From B3-G11 sp036985855 (GTDB lineage: Bacteria > Actinomycetota > Acidimicrobiia > Spongiisociales > UBA5794), in assembly GCA_036985855.1 (NCBI GenBank), contig BTQL01000014.1, positions 1 to 43,078 of the forward strand: a stretch of DNA of 43,078 bases, read 5' to 3'. The notes beneath the pieces are model-generated. The model was given only the letters and a program-made list of their open reading frames with translations. It was not told where the DNA came from and searched no databases. Positions 7,871 through 15,103 of the stretch are shown here, one piece after another (position 1 is the stretch's first letter; each line of letters begins with the position of its first letter). Made by a program: the position numbers and the translations under genes.

Positions 7871-8653
7871 GTGGCAGTGCCCCGGAGCCTGAAAAAGCCG
7901 CTATACAGGATCTACGAGCGACGGCTGCTTTCGTCGCTTGACCGTGACGCGTTGCCAAACCATATCGGTGTCATCCACGATGGGCATAGACGATATGCAA
8001 GGGAAGAAGGGCTGCCGGACTACGCAGCTTCCTATCGGGTTGGGATGGCGAAGTTCGTCAAGTTCCTCGGATGGACTGCTGAACTGGAGATCCCTGCCGT
8101 CACGTGCTGGTTGCTGTCGACGGAGAACCTTGCGAGACCGGACGAGGAGCTCGAGCCATACTATGAAGTGCTCATCGAGCTCTTCGACCGTATACCGCAC
8201 ACGCGCGCCGGTGAGGATGTGGTGGTGCGATTCATCGGAAGCCTCGACCTTCTTCCTTCCGACCTCGTCGAGGCAACGAAGCGGCTTCAAGAGCGTTGTT
8301 CATCAGGTCCTCGGCGGGTAACGATCGCTCTTGCGTACGGAGGGCGACAGGAGATCGTTGATGCCGTTCGAGAGCTTGTCGGCAAACTCGCAGCCGACGG
8401 CGCACCGGCAATCGAGATCGCCGACAGGATCGATCGAGATGCCATCTCCGCATGCATGTATGCCTCTGATCTTCCGGATCCGGACCTTGTACTGCGCACT
8501 TCCGGCGAGGCGAGGTTGTCCGGCTTCCTGTTATGGCAAGCTGCCTACGCCGAATACTCATTCGTTGATGTTTATTGGCCGGCGTTCCGTCGCATCGACT
8601 TCCTGCGTGCGATGCGCGATTTCACCAAACGCGAACGGCGTTACGGGAAATAG
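7871..8653 (+). CDS. Cis-prenyltransferase, short-chain Z-farnesyl diphosphate synthase-like (UppS family)
   Basis: This ~260-aa protein belongs to the undecaprenyl diphosphate synthase family, which condenses isopentenyl diphosphate in cis for lipid-carrier synthesis. The N-terminal L-K-K-P-L-Y-R-I-Y-E-R-R-L matches, from memory, the start of mycobacterial Rv1086 (Z-FPP synthase), and S-T-E-N-L, R-T-S-G-E-A-R-L-S-G-F-L-L-W-Q and W-P-A-F-R-R-I-D-F-L-R-A follow. The substrate-phosphate motif normally written D-G-N-R-R-W reads D-G-H-R-R-Y here, so the catalytic-site Asn is His. GTG at 7871 fits AAGGAG (7859-7864) best; GTG at 7865 is an alternative. It most likely makes a short Z-prenyl primer for decaprenyl or undecaprenyl phosphate. 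Confidence 0.85.
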   Translation: MAVPRSLKKPLYRIYERRLLSSLDRDALPNHIGVIHDGHRRYAREEGLPDYAASYRVGMAKFVKFLGWTAELEIPAVTCWLLSTENLARPDEELEPYYEVLIELFDRIPHTRAGEDVVVRFIGSLDLLPSDLVEATKRLQERCSSGPRRVTIALAYGGRQEIVDAVRELVGKLAADGAPAIEIADRIDRDAISACMYASDLPDPDLVLRTSGEARLSGFLLWQAAYAEYSFVDVYWPAFRRIDFLRAMRDFTKRERRYGK

Positions 8654-8680
8654 CCTGCTCGTCTGCCGACGTTTGTCGGA

Positions 8681-9364
8681 CTACCTGGAACGAAGTTCCA
8701 CAGGAATGTGGTCCTGGTCGTTGAAGGTGCGCAGGCTCGGCACATGCGCTCCCGCAAGAGGAATGAACTTCACCCGAGCGAATGATGCGTGGAACAGCAC
8801 GAACTTCTCCCACTCCCAGGGTGATGGCGGCGCCCCCATCAGGTGAGTGAGACATACAGAGTTGGTACCGCCATGGGCGACGATCACGATCCGTCCCGGA
8901 TCCTCCGCGACATCCCAAAGGCGCGGGTCATCGAGATTTCGGGTGATGCCTCGTTCTTTCAGAAGGTCATCAAGTGATGTCGTTACCCGGTCGTGGAAAT
9001 CGCGGAACGACTCACCTCCGGGCAAGCCATCCCACCACTGGTCAGGTGATCGGTGGCGGGTAGTCCTGAAGATCTCTATGACCGCTTCTTCGGTCACGCC
9101 GCGCCAGTCCGGCATCTGTATCTCGAGCAGACCATCGATCGTGTCTACTTCGAGTCCGGTTTCGGTGGAGATCGGCGCGGCTGTTTCCTGTGCCCGGATG
9201 GCTGGAGAAACGATCAGTTCCCGTGCTGTCTTGTCCTCAGAGGAGATTCTCTGAGCAGCGAGATCAGCCTGGCGTCTGCCGAGTTCGGTGAGATGAGGGT
9301 CAGCCTGAGATAGGCCGTCGATTGCCCACAGTGGCTGCCCGTGCCGTACGAAGATGATGTCCAT
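8681..9364 (-). CDS. Histidine phosphatase superfamily protein (phosphoglycerate-mutase-like)
   Basis: The 227-aa cytosolic protein has the catalytic R-H-G-Q-P-L-W at residues 7-13, with His8 the expected phosphohistidine, and the second catalytic box V-A-H-G-G-T-N-S about 160 residues later. Between them are L-T-E-L-G-R-R-Q-A and L-P-G-G-E-S-F-R-D-F, both usual for branch-1 phosphatases. The substrate cannot be told from sequence; broad-specificity phosphatase and alpha-ribazole phosphatase-like roles are possible. It converges with the prenyl synthase (27-bp gap holding a small CCGAC/GTCGG hairpin) and diverges from pyrE. Confidence 0.85.
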   Translation of the reverse strand: MDIIFVRHGQPLWAIDGLSQADPHLTELGRRQADLAAQRISSEDKTARELIVSPAIRAQETAAPISTETGLEVDTIDGLLEIQMPDWRGVTEEAVIEIFRTTRHRSPDQWWDGLPGGESFRDFHDRVTTSLDDLLKERGITRNLDDPRLWDVAEDPGRIVIVAHGGTNSVCLTHLMGAPPSPWEWEKFVLFHASFARVKFIPLAGAHVPSLRTFNDQDHIPVELRSR

Positions 9365-9410
9365 TCCGGGCAGGCTAGTGCGACGTCCGAACGAGCCAGG
9401 TGCCCAGAAA

Positions 9411-9443
9411 GAACCAAAGGCCGCCTATTGGCGGCCTCGGTTC
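9411..9443. terminator. Strong hairpin in the pyrE leader / divergent spacer
   Basis: GAACC (9411-9415), then GGCCGCC (9419-9425), loop TATT, GGCGGCC (9430-9436), then GGTTC (9439-9443) form a two-tier stem with a small asymmetric interior loop. No T-run follows on either side. It lies 80 bp before pyrE and 47 bp before the phosphatase start, so it could be a pyrimidine-sensitive attenuator for pyrE or a barrier between the divergent units. The direction of action is undecided. Confidence 0.55.
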
Positions 9444-9522
9444 GGGCTTAGACGGGAGGTTAGGAAGGCATCCTGTCTGACTACCGTATCGACCAGCTAT
9501 AGAGACGACTTGAGAGGTTTTC

Positions 9523-10083
9523 TTGAATTCTTTCCAAGGCCCAAAGAGAGCGCTGGTGACTCATCTCAGGGAACACGCAGTGAGAACGGACGGACCGTTC
9601 ACTCTCCGCTCCGGCGAGGAATCGAGCTGGTACATAGATGCGCGTCAAACGACATTTTCAGGGGAGGGCTCCAAACTCGTGGGTGCTGCTGTCCTTGAAG
9701 AGGTTCCCGACGGCGTTGATGCGGTTGGAGGGATGACCATGGGCGCCGATCCGATCGCCGTCGCTACAGCCATGGTCGCGGCCGATTCCGGCACGGATCT
9801 TGTGTCGTTCTCGGTTCGAAAGAACGCAAAAGACCACGGTGTAGGGGGTCGACTTGTTGGGCCCGTCGACGCGGGTTCGAGAGTCGTTGCCCTTGAAGAC
9901 ACCACTACCACCGGCACTACTCTCGTCGAAGCCATCGAAGTGCTACAAGACGCCGGAGTCGAGGTGATCAAAGCGGTGGCGTTGGTCGATCGCTCCGACG
10001 GTACAACCGCACGGAGAGTGGAGGCGCTCGGTATCCCCTATGTCGCGATTGTCACCCCGCAAGACCTCGGAATGGAGATCTGA
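9523..10083 (+). CDS. pyrE: Orotate phosphoribosyltransferase
   Basis: PyrE makes orotidine monophosphate from orotate and PRPP in pyrimidine synthesis. The 186-aa protein has the family N-terminal T-L-R-S-G-E-E-S-S-W-Y-I-D block, a G-A-D-P-I-A motif, the basic loop R-K-N-A-K-D-H-G-V-G-G and the PRPP-binding V-V-A-L-E-D-T-T-T-T-G-T-T near residues 124-136, with the acidic pair just ahead of the phosphate loop. The TTG start at 9523 is supported by GAGAGG five bases upstream; GTG at 9556 would shorten it by 11 residues. A strong hairpin lies in the leader. The next gene begins 3 bp after the stop. Confidence 0.92.
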   Translation: MNSFQGPKRALVTHLREHAVRTDGPFTLRSGEESSWYIDARQTTFSGEGSKLVGAAVLEEVPDGVDAVGGMTMGADPIAVATAMVAADSGTDLVSFSVRKNAKDHGVGGRLVGPVDAGSRVVALEDTTTTGTTLVEAIEVLQDAGVEVIKAVALVDRSDGTTARRVEALGIPYVAIVTPQDLGMEI

Positions 10084-10086
10084 TCG

Positions 10087-10749
10087 ATGCGTGTCTATCG
10101 CTCACCGTTGAAGCTGTTCGTGTTCGGCATTGTCGGTGTCGTTCTCATCGCGGCCGCGGCCGATATCACGTTCGGTAACTGGGTATCGACGCCCCCAGAC
10201 AACACCGACGGTGTGCTCACAACTCGCGGTCAGGCACAACAACGTGGTGACCTCCTCTGGGGTGGTGCCATGGTCGCCGCCGGCACCCTCCTGTTCGGCG
10301 CGTCGGTTACCGAGTTGGTCAGACGCAAGCCGGCAGTGGTCATAGATGCTGAAGGTTTCATCGTTGATACCGGCGTGCGCGGCGGTGCGGTGATCCCGTG
10401 GGGAAGTGTCGATGCCATTTCAAGTCGTGTCATCTCAGATCCCTACGACGGCAGCATCAGGGAGCAGCTTGTCATCGAAACACGCCACGACCCGCCTGTC
10501 CCGATCGATCTGTCAGCTTTCGCGCGGGACGGGAACACTGTCTACGTCGATGCCCATGACTGGGCGAACCGGGTGACTGAGGTTGCCCTTGCCGCCCAGG
10601 GAACCCACGACTACTTCCAACGTACGGAGGCCGTCCGTCTGTACGAGCCGCCGTCGATCGTCTGGGAAACCACGATTCTTCAGCCTGACAAGGGGTCCGA
10701 CACGGAATCGGACGTGTCCGAACCGATCCCTGAGGAGGATCCCGAATGA
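10087..10749 (+). CDS. Membrane-anchored hypothetical protein with PH-like C-terminal half
   Basis: I do not recognise this 220-aa protein by name. It has a hydrophobic segment near residues 9-26, a polar loop, a second hydrophobic segment near residues 56-75, then a basic stop-transfer patch R-R-K. The remaining ~140 residues are soluble and strand-rich, beginning V-V-I-D-A-E-G-F-I-V-D and containing V-I-P-W-G-S-V-D-A-I, a pattern seen in bacterial PH-like/DUF membrane proteins. The C-terminus is acidic. It lies 3 bp after pyrE and overlaps the endonuclease IV start by ATGA, so it is co-expressed with both. Confidence 0.75.
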   Translation: MRVYRSPLKLFVFGIVGVVLIAAAADITFGNWVSTPPDNTDGVLTTRGQAQQRGDLLWGGAMVAAGTLLFGASVTELVRRKPAVVIDAEGFIVDTGVRGGAVIPWGSVDAISSRVISDPYDGSIREQLVIETRHDPPVPIDLSAFARDGNTVYVDAHDWANRVTEVALAAQGTHDYFQRTEAVRLYEPPSIVWETTILQPDKGSDTESDVSEPIPEEDPE

Positions 10750-11543
10750 TCATCGGGTCCCACGTGAGCCCGCAGGATCCCCTCGCCGAGGCCGCTGCCC
10801 GCGATGCGGACGCGGTGCAGATCTTCATGTCGAATCCGCAACAGTGGAAAGCGCCGATCCAGCGCGACGACGTACACGAGCTCAGAGCTTCGCGGATCGA
10901 GTTCTATGTCCATGCGCCGTATCTACTCAACCTTGCTTCTCCGAACAACCGGGTACGGATCCCTTCACGCAAGGCTCTCGCTCATGCGGTGGAAGCCGCT
11001 TCGACCATCGGGGCCAAAGGCGTCATCGTGCATGGCGGTAGTGTCGGACCGGACGAGGCGGAAGCGATCGGATTCGAACGGTGGCGCAAGGCGCTCGACT
11101 CGTTCGACGTAGCGGTGCCTGTGCTTGTGGAGAACACCGCGGGAAAGGGGAATTCGATCATGCACGATCTCGAGAACTACGGGCCCCTTTGGGAAGCTGT
11201 TGGCGACCTCAATGTCGGTGTCTGTCTCGATACCTGCCACGCCTGGGCTTCCGGTGCCGATCTGGAGACCGCGGTTGATGTGATTTCGAACATCACGGGC
11301 GGTATCGCTCTTGTCCATGCGAACGACTCAAAAGACGAAGCAGGTTCACATCGTGACCGCCATGCGAACTTCGGAGAGGGATTCATCCCTGAGGAGTTAC
11401 TGATCGGTGCCGTCAAGGCTGCGAACACCGATGTGATCGTTGAAACCCCCGGCCTTGTCGAAGGCCAGAAGGCCGATGTCGCCTGGCTCCGGAAACGTCT
11501 CCGGGCCCCCGGCGGCCCGCCCGCCCCGTTCTTGCGTAACTGA
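10746..11543 (+). CDS. nfo: Endonuclease IV (AP endonuclease family 2)
   Basis: The enzyme cuts DNA 5' of abasic sites in base-excision repair and uses three zinc ions in a TIM barrel. The 265-aa protein has the expected zinc-ligand and substrate segments in order: G-S-H-V-S at the N-terminus, V-H-A-P-Y-L-L-N-L-A-S-P, V-L-V-E-N-T-A-G-K-G, C-L-D-T-C-H-A-W-A-S-G, and H-A-N-D-S-K-D-E-A-G-S-H-R-D-R-H. It starts within the preceding gene (ATGA). Oddly, the last six codons and the TGA lie inside the left arm of a perfect 27-bp-arm palindrome, so the final residues P-F-L-R-N are dictated by the repeat. Confidence 0.93.
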   Translation: MIIGSHVSPQDPLAEAAARDADAVQIFMSNPQQWKAPIQRDDVHELRASRIEFYVHAPYLLNLASPNNRVRIPSRKALAHAVEAASTIGAKGVIVHGGSVGPDEAEAIGFERWRKALDSFDVAVPVLVENTAGKGNSIMHDLENYGPLWEAVGDLNVGVCLDTCHAWASGADLETAVDVISNITGGIALVHANDSKDEAGSHRDRHANFGEGFIPEELLIGAVKAANTDVIVETPGLVEGQKADVAWLRKRLRAPGGPPAPFLRN

Positions 11544-11580
11544 CGTCCTCCGAGAGGACGTCAGTTACGCAAGAACGGGG
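11524..11580. terminator. Perfect palindrome, 27-bp arms with 3-nt loop, between convergent genes
   Basis: Bases 11524-11550 and 11554-11580 are exact reverse complements around the loop CGA. The structure lies between the convergent nfo and ino1 genes and includes the nfo stop codon at 11541-11543. It would fold identically in either transcript, which suits a bidirectional terminator, although no T-run follows either arm. Its right-hand 35 bases (11545-11579) recur exactly at 23151-23185, so it is also a dispersed repeat. Confidence 0.8.
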
Positions 11581-11587
11581 GACTGGA

Positions 11588-12700
11588 CTACTTCGTGGTG
11601 AGGAACCGGGCAAGGTCCTCGACCGTGTTGTCCCGTCCTGCGATGAACGCTTCGACGTTGTCGTGGGCAACGTTGTCGTGGTACTGCACCGAAGGTGACT
11701 TCATGAAGTATGAAGATGGTGCAAGGAGCGGGCCCGCAAGACCGCGATCCATGGCGATCTTGGCGCACCGAACAGCGTCGATGATCACACCGGCTGAGTT
11801 CGGCGAATCCCACACCTCGAGCTTGAGCTCAGCGTTGAGTGGAACGTCACCGAAAGAAGTTCCCTCGAGACGGATATAGGCCCACTTACGGTCCGTGAGC
11901 CACGGAACATGATCCGATGGCCCGATGTGGACGGACTCAGAGTTGATCTTCCGCTCGATCTGGCTCGTAACAGACTGCGTTTTCGAGATCTTCTTCGAGA
12001 TCAGTCGTTCACGCTCCAACATGTTCATGAAGTCCATGTTGCCGCCAAAGTTCAGCTGGTAGGTGTTGTCGATCTTGACACCACGGTCCTCAAAGAGGCG
12101 CGCGAGCTGACGATGAACGATCGTCGCACCGACCTGTGACTTGATGTCGTCACCGATGATCGGCAAACCCGCGTCGACGAACTTCTGTGCCCACTGCTGA
12201 TTCGAGGCGATGAACACAGGGATCGCGTTGACGAACCCGATGCCAGCCTCGAGAGCAGCATCGGCGTAGAACTCGGTTGCTTCCTGTGAACCAACAGGAA
12301 GGTAGGAGACGAGAACGTCTGCGCTCGAGTCCTTGAGCACTTGTGCAACATCAACGGGCTCCGTATCGGATTCCTCGATCATGCCGACGTAGTACTTGCC
12401 GAGACCGTCAAAGGTTGGGCCCCGCAAGACGTCGAAACCCAGGTCTCCGACCTCGGCAAACTGGATCGTATTGTTCTCGCCGGCCCACATCGCCTTTGCG
12501 ACGTCCTGGCCAACTTTCGATGCGTCGACATCGAAAGCGGCAACGAACTCGACATCACCGATGTGATAGTCGCCAAGTTGCACGTGCATGAGCCCGGGGA
12601 TGTTGAGGTCCGGGTCCGCATCTCTATAATACTCAACACCCTGGATGAGCGAGTTGGCGCAGTTTCCAAGTCCTGCGATGGCGACTTTCACTTTGGACAT
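11588..12700 (-). CDS. ino1: Inositol-3-phosphate synthase (actinobacterial type)
   Basis: This NAD-dependent enzyme turns glucose-6-phosphate into inositol-3-phosphate, the entry to phosphatidylinositol and, in many actinobacteria, mycothiol. The 370-aa protein begins with the Rossmann segment V-A-I-A-G-L-G-N-C-A-N-S-L and contains V-S-Y-L-P-V-G-S-Q-E-A, D-D-I-K-S-Q-V-G-A-T and N-F-G-G-N-M-D-F, all typical of the short mycobacterial-type synthases rather than the ~500-aa eukaryotic form. AGGAGG lies five bases before the ATG at 12700. It follows padR by 18 bp on the same strand; the same pairing occurs in Mycobacterium, which supports PadR control of inositol synthesis. Confidence 0.94.
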   Translation of the reverse strand: MSKVKVAIAGLGNCANSLIQGVEYYRDADPDLNIPGLMHVQLGDYHIGDVEFVAAFDVDASKVGQDVAKAMWAGENNTIQFAEVGDLGFDVLRGPTFDGLGKYYVGMIEESDTEPVDVAQVLKDSSADVLVSYLPVGSQEATEFYADAALEAGIGFVNAIPVFIASNQQWAQKFVDAGLPIIGDDIKSQVGATIVHRQLARLFEDRGVKIDNTYQLNFGGNMDFMNMLERERLISKKISKTQSVTSQIERKINSESVHIGPSDHVPWLTDRKWAYIRLEGTSFGDVPLNAELKLEVWDSPNSAGVIIDAVRCAKIAMDRGLAGPLLAPSSYFMKSPSVQYHDNVAHDNVEAFIAGRDNTVEDLARFLTTK

Positions 12701-12718
12701 CGTGTCCTCCTGTGTCTT

Positions 12719-13237
12719 CTAGGTCGCCGAAGCAACACCACGTTCGGCGGCTACCAAGCCATCGAGCCACGTGATGTCTGCTTCGGTGGACTGCATCGAG
12801 TGCTCTATGAGGGCAATGCGATAGCGGTCCTCGTTCTTTGTTGCGGAGCGAGCCTCGATGAGGATCTCCCGCGCGATCTTGAACTGTGTCAATAGCTCTC
12901 TACGACGTCGGTCGAGCACCTGAATGCGACGGTCGGAGGGAAGATGGCCGAGGAATGCCAGACGGACCTGGAAGCCCCTGTCCGTCTCTTTCGCCTCCGG
13001 ATCCGACTGGAGCAGAGTGTCGAAGATCGCCCTACCAGCACCAGTGATCTCGTATGCCTTGCGTCTACCCGTCCCCCGTGTCTCCTCGATCGCCCCACGT
13101 TTTTCGAGGCGACGGAGCGCGGGGTAGAGGGAACCAAAGGACACCTTCCAGAACCCGAGTTCGCCGAGGGTGCGGCGCAGCTCGTACCCGTGGCGGGGAC
13201 GTTCAATCAGCAAACCAAGAATGGCGAAATCGAGCAT
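12719..13237 (-). CDS. PadR-family transcriptional regulator
   Basis: The 172-aa protein has the PadR winged helix at the N-terminus: L-D-F-A-I-L-G-L-L, R-H-G-Y-E-L-R-R, then G-S-L-Y-P-A-L-R-R-L-E-K-R-G-A-I, with wing residues through about 80. The C-terminal helical region (R-R-R-E-L-L... to the end) is the usual dimerisation part. It is the first gene of a two-gene operon with ino1. Two inverted repeats at 13251-13292, just upstream of its start, are probable autoregulatory operators. Its effector is unknown; repression of inositol synthesis is inferred from position. Confidence 0.9.
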   Translation of the reverse strand: MLDFAILGLLIERPRHGYELRRTLGELGFWKVSFGSLYPALRRLEKRGAIEETRGTGRRKAYEITGAGRAIFDTLLQSDPEAKETDRGFQVRLAFLGHLPSDRRIQVLDRRRRELLTQFKIAREILIEARSATKNEDRYRIALIEHSMQSTEADITWLDGLVAAERGVASAT

Positions 13238-13250
13238 GTTACTTTCCAGC

Positions 13251-13292
13251 TATATCGTTTCGATACACCAGTATATATCGTTTCGATATATA
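13251..13292. promoter_or_regulatory. Twin PadR operator candidates upstream of padR-ino1
   Basis: Two inverted repeats share the core ATATCGTTTCGATA. The stronger is TATATATCG-TTT-CGATATATA (13272-13292), a perfect 9-bp-arm palindrome with 3-nt centre. The weaker is TATCG-TTT-CGATA (13253-13265) with partial flanking match. Their centres are 23 bp apart, about two helical turns. They lie 14-55 bp upstream of the padR start in an AT-rich stretch that probably also holds the promoter, fitting binding of two PadR dimers on one DNA face. Confidence 0.72.
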
Positions 13293-13408
13293 TCGCCGAA
13301 TTTTCTGACTACCGATGCCAGACGCCGGCGGTGGCCGGGCGGATTATCCGGAACGTGCCGAACAACGGGCTGCACGAAAGCGGATTGGATCCAGCCGGTC
13401 TCCCGAAG

Positions 13409-15028
13409 TCATGCCGCGCACTCGCTATCGCCTGTACGGCTCTGCCCTGCGACGCCATCCTCGAGAACCTGGCGGACCTTCGACCTGATCCTGCTGACGT
13501 TCGGGATCGGATACTTGCCGGGTGTTCGGCCGGCGCTATAGGTCGGTGGGACGAACCCGACCGTAGCGACGTTGTCGAAGTCGGCGGTCGCTGCAATCTT
13601 GATCAGATCGGGGAGGAACGTCAGGGGTATATCCGTTGTAACCGATTCCTCAACGAGGCCGAGCAGTGTCGGGAATGCGGTGATCAGCTTGACGGTGTTT
13701 GTCTGGGATGTCACAGCACGGAGGAGGCATCGTTGTCGCCTCATCCGGTTGTAGTCAGAGGATCCTTGTCGCCACCGCACGTAGGCGAGGGACTCGAGGC
13801 CGTCGAGCCGGTTCATTCCTGGGGCAACGTTCACGGTCGCCTTGGGAACACCCTCTTCGGGTGACGACACGGTGACGTGGTAGGACTCTTTCACGAGCAG
13901 ATCCACACCACCAAGAGCATCGATTGCTTTGACGAAGCCTTCCATTTTGACCATCACGTAGTGGTCGATCGGGAGGTCGATGAGGTTCGCGATGACATCC
14001 TTCAAAGCTGCTAGGCCCGGGTCCGGCGTATGTGGATAGGTCCCCGTCCAATCCTGTGCGTATTTGTGCACCTTGTTGAGCATTGTCGGGAAACATTCGC
14101 AGGATTCGAAAGGTGGTTCCTCGGGAATACCGTCACCGTCGGTATCGACCCAGGCGTCGGGGTACCCGTCCTCGTCTGCATCGGTGAGGTCCTTTTCGAT
14201 GACGCGTTCTTCGAGTTTCACGAACGAATGCTTCAGCTTTCGCGGAAGGGGAACAAGTTTGAAGTTGCGGGGCAAGCCGAACAGAGCCGTTCTGCCCGTT
14301 GACAACTCGAACGTCGCGACGATCATGGTGTCGGTGCGAAGACCCTCCCGTCCCGGACCGGCATCCGCGCCGACGAGAAGGATCGTCAAACGTTCGACGT
14401 TGGCCCGTTCCGCGACCGGAAGAAAGGGAGCGATGGGCGTCGACGGAGCGATGATGTTTCCTCGCGCGGCGATTGCATCGGGATCACCGATCCCGGGCCG
14501 GAAGATGTAGTTCCCGACGGACCGCGGATCTCGTTCGGTTGGCTCGATATGGCTGCCAGGATCGGGGAGCGTTTCGACGAACGAGTTCGGTTGCACGCCA
14601 AGATGAACTGGTCCATCGCCTGCCGGTGCCGCTACGAATACTGCCTCGAGCACACTGAGAGTCTTCGCCCCATATGACCAACCCACGAGATGTGGGACCG
14701 CAACAATGAGAAGAACCAGAGTCATGGTGACAGGCATCCAGGATCGGTCGAGCGTCGATTCTGTGACTCGATAGGCGTCTATGACTGTGGCGATCCGCCA
14801 GCCGAGAACCAGAACGTTCAGGATCAGCATGCCGGAGAGAAAGCCCGGCCGTACGAGGAGAACTGCCATCTCCACGGCGCCGCGCGAGGCGAACACATGA
14901 CCGCCAAAGGCAAGGACAACCATTGGAAGGAAGAAAGCGAGGGCTCGCAGAGGCCTCCGCGCGTACAACTGACCCGACCCTGGGATTAGCGCAGACAGAA
15001 ACGCCGCTATCAACGGATGGTTTCCCAT
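13409..15028 (-). CDS. LytR-CpsA-Psr (LCP) family cell-wall polymer transferase with four N-terminal TM segments and a Ca-binding-like insert
   Basis: LCP proteins move polymers from prenyl-phosphate carriers onto peptidoglycan outside the membrane. The 539-aa product has the LCP core: L-L-V-G-A-D near residue 217, R-T-D-T-M-I-V-A-T-F, G-L-P-R-N, the M-V-K-M-E-G-F-V-K-A-I-D-A-L-G-G-V-D block and L-A-Y-V-R-W-R-Q...R-M-R-R-Q-R. Unlike standard LCPs with one membrane helix, about four hydrophobic segments fill residues 1-125, opening with an I-P-G-S-G-Q-L-Y motif. Within the core, residues ~280-301 hold D-A-D-E-D-G-Y-P-D...D-T-D-G-D-G-I-P, a thrombospondin-3/EF-like calcium-loop pattern. GGGAGG precedes the ATG at 15028. 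Confidence 0.88.
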   Translation of the reverse strand: MGNHPLIAAFLSALIPGSGQLYARRPLRALAFFLPMVVLAFGGHVFASRGAVEMAVLLVRPGFLSGMLILNVLVLGWRIATVIDAYRVTESTLDRSWMPVTMTLVLLIVAVPHLVGWSYGAKTLSVLEAVFVAAPAGDGPVHLGVQPNSFVETLPDPGSHIEPTERDPRSVGNYIFRPGIGDPDAIAARGNIIAPSTPIAPFLPVAERANVERLTILLVGADAGPGREGLRTDTMIVATFELSTGRTALFGLPRNFKLVPLPRKLKHSFVKLEERVIEKDLTDADEDGYPDAWVDTDGDGIPEEPPFESCECFPTMLNKVHKYAQDWTGTYPHTPDPGLAALKDVIANLIDLPIDHYVMVKMEGFVKAIDALGGVDLLVKESYHVTVSSPEEGVPKATVNVAPGMNRLDGLESLAYVRWRQGSSDYNRMRRQRCLLRAVTSQTNTVKLITAFPTLLGLVEESVTTDIPLTFLPDLIKIAATADFDNVATVGFVPPTYSAGRTPGKYPIPNVSRIRSKVRQVLEDGVAGQSRTGDSECAA

Positions 15029-15103
15029 GTCCTCCCTCGGTCCCGACGTTGAACCTCACGTCCACGATACAACCGCGTCTGAACGCCAGAAACGGGTGCC
15101 CTG

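Noticed and set aside
7665..7958. 97-aa minus-strand open frame covering repeat copy 2
   Set aside because: The equivalent frame in copy 1 has stop codons and the frame overlaps the prenyl synthase; conservation is at the DNA level.
12341..12895. 184-aa open frame on the plus strand opposite ino1
   Set aside because: It lies entirely antisense to a strongly conserved gene and has no recognisable domain; the open frame follows from the codon pattern of ino1.
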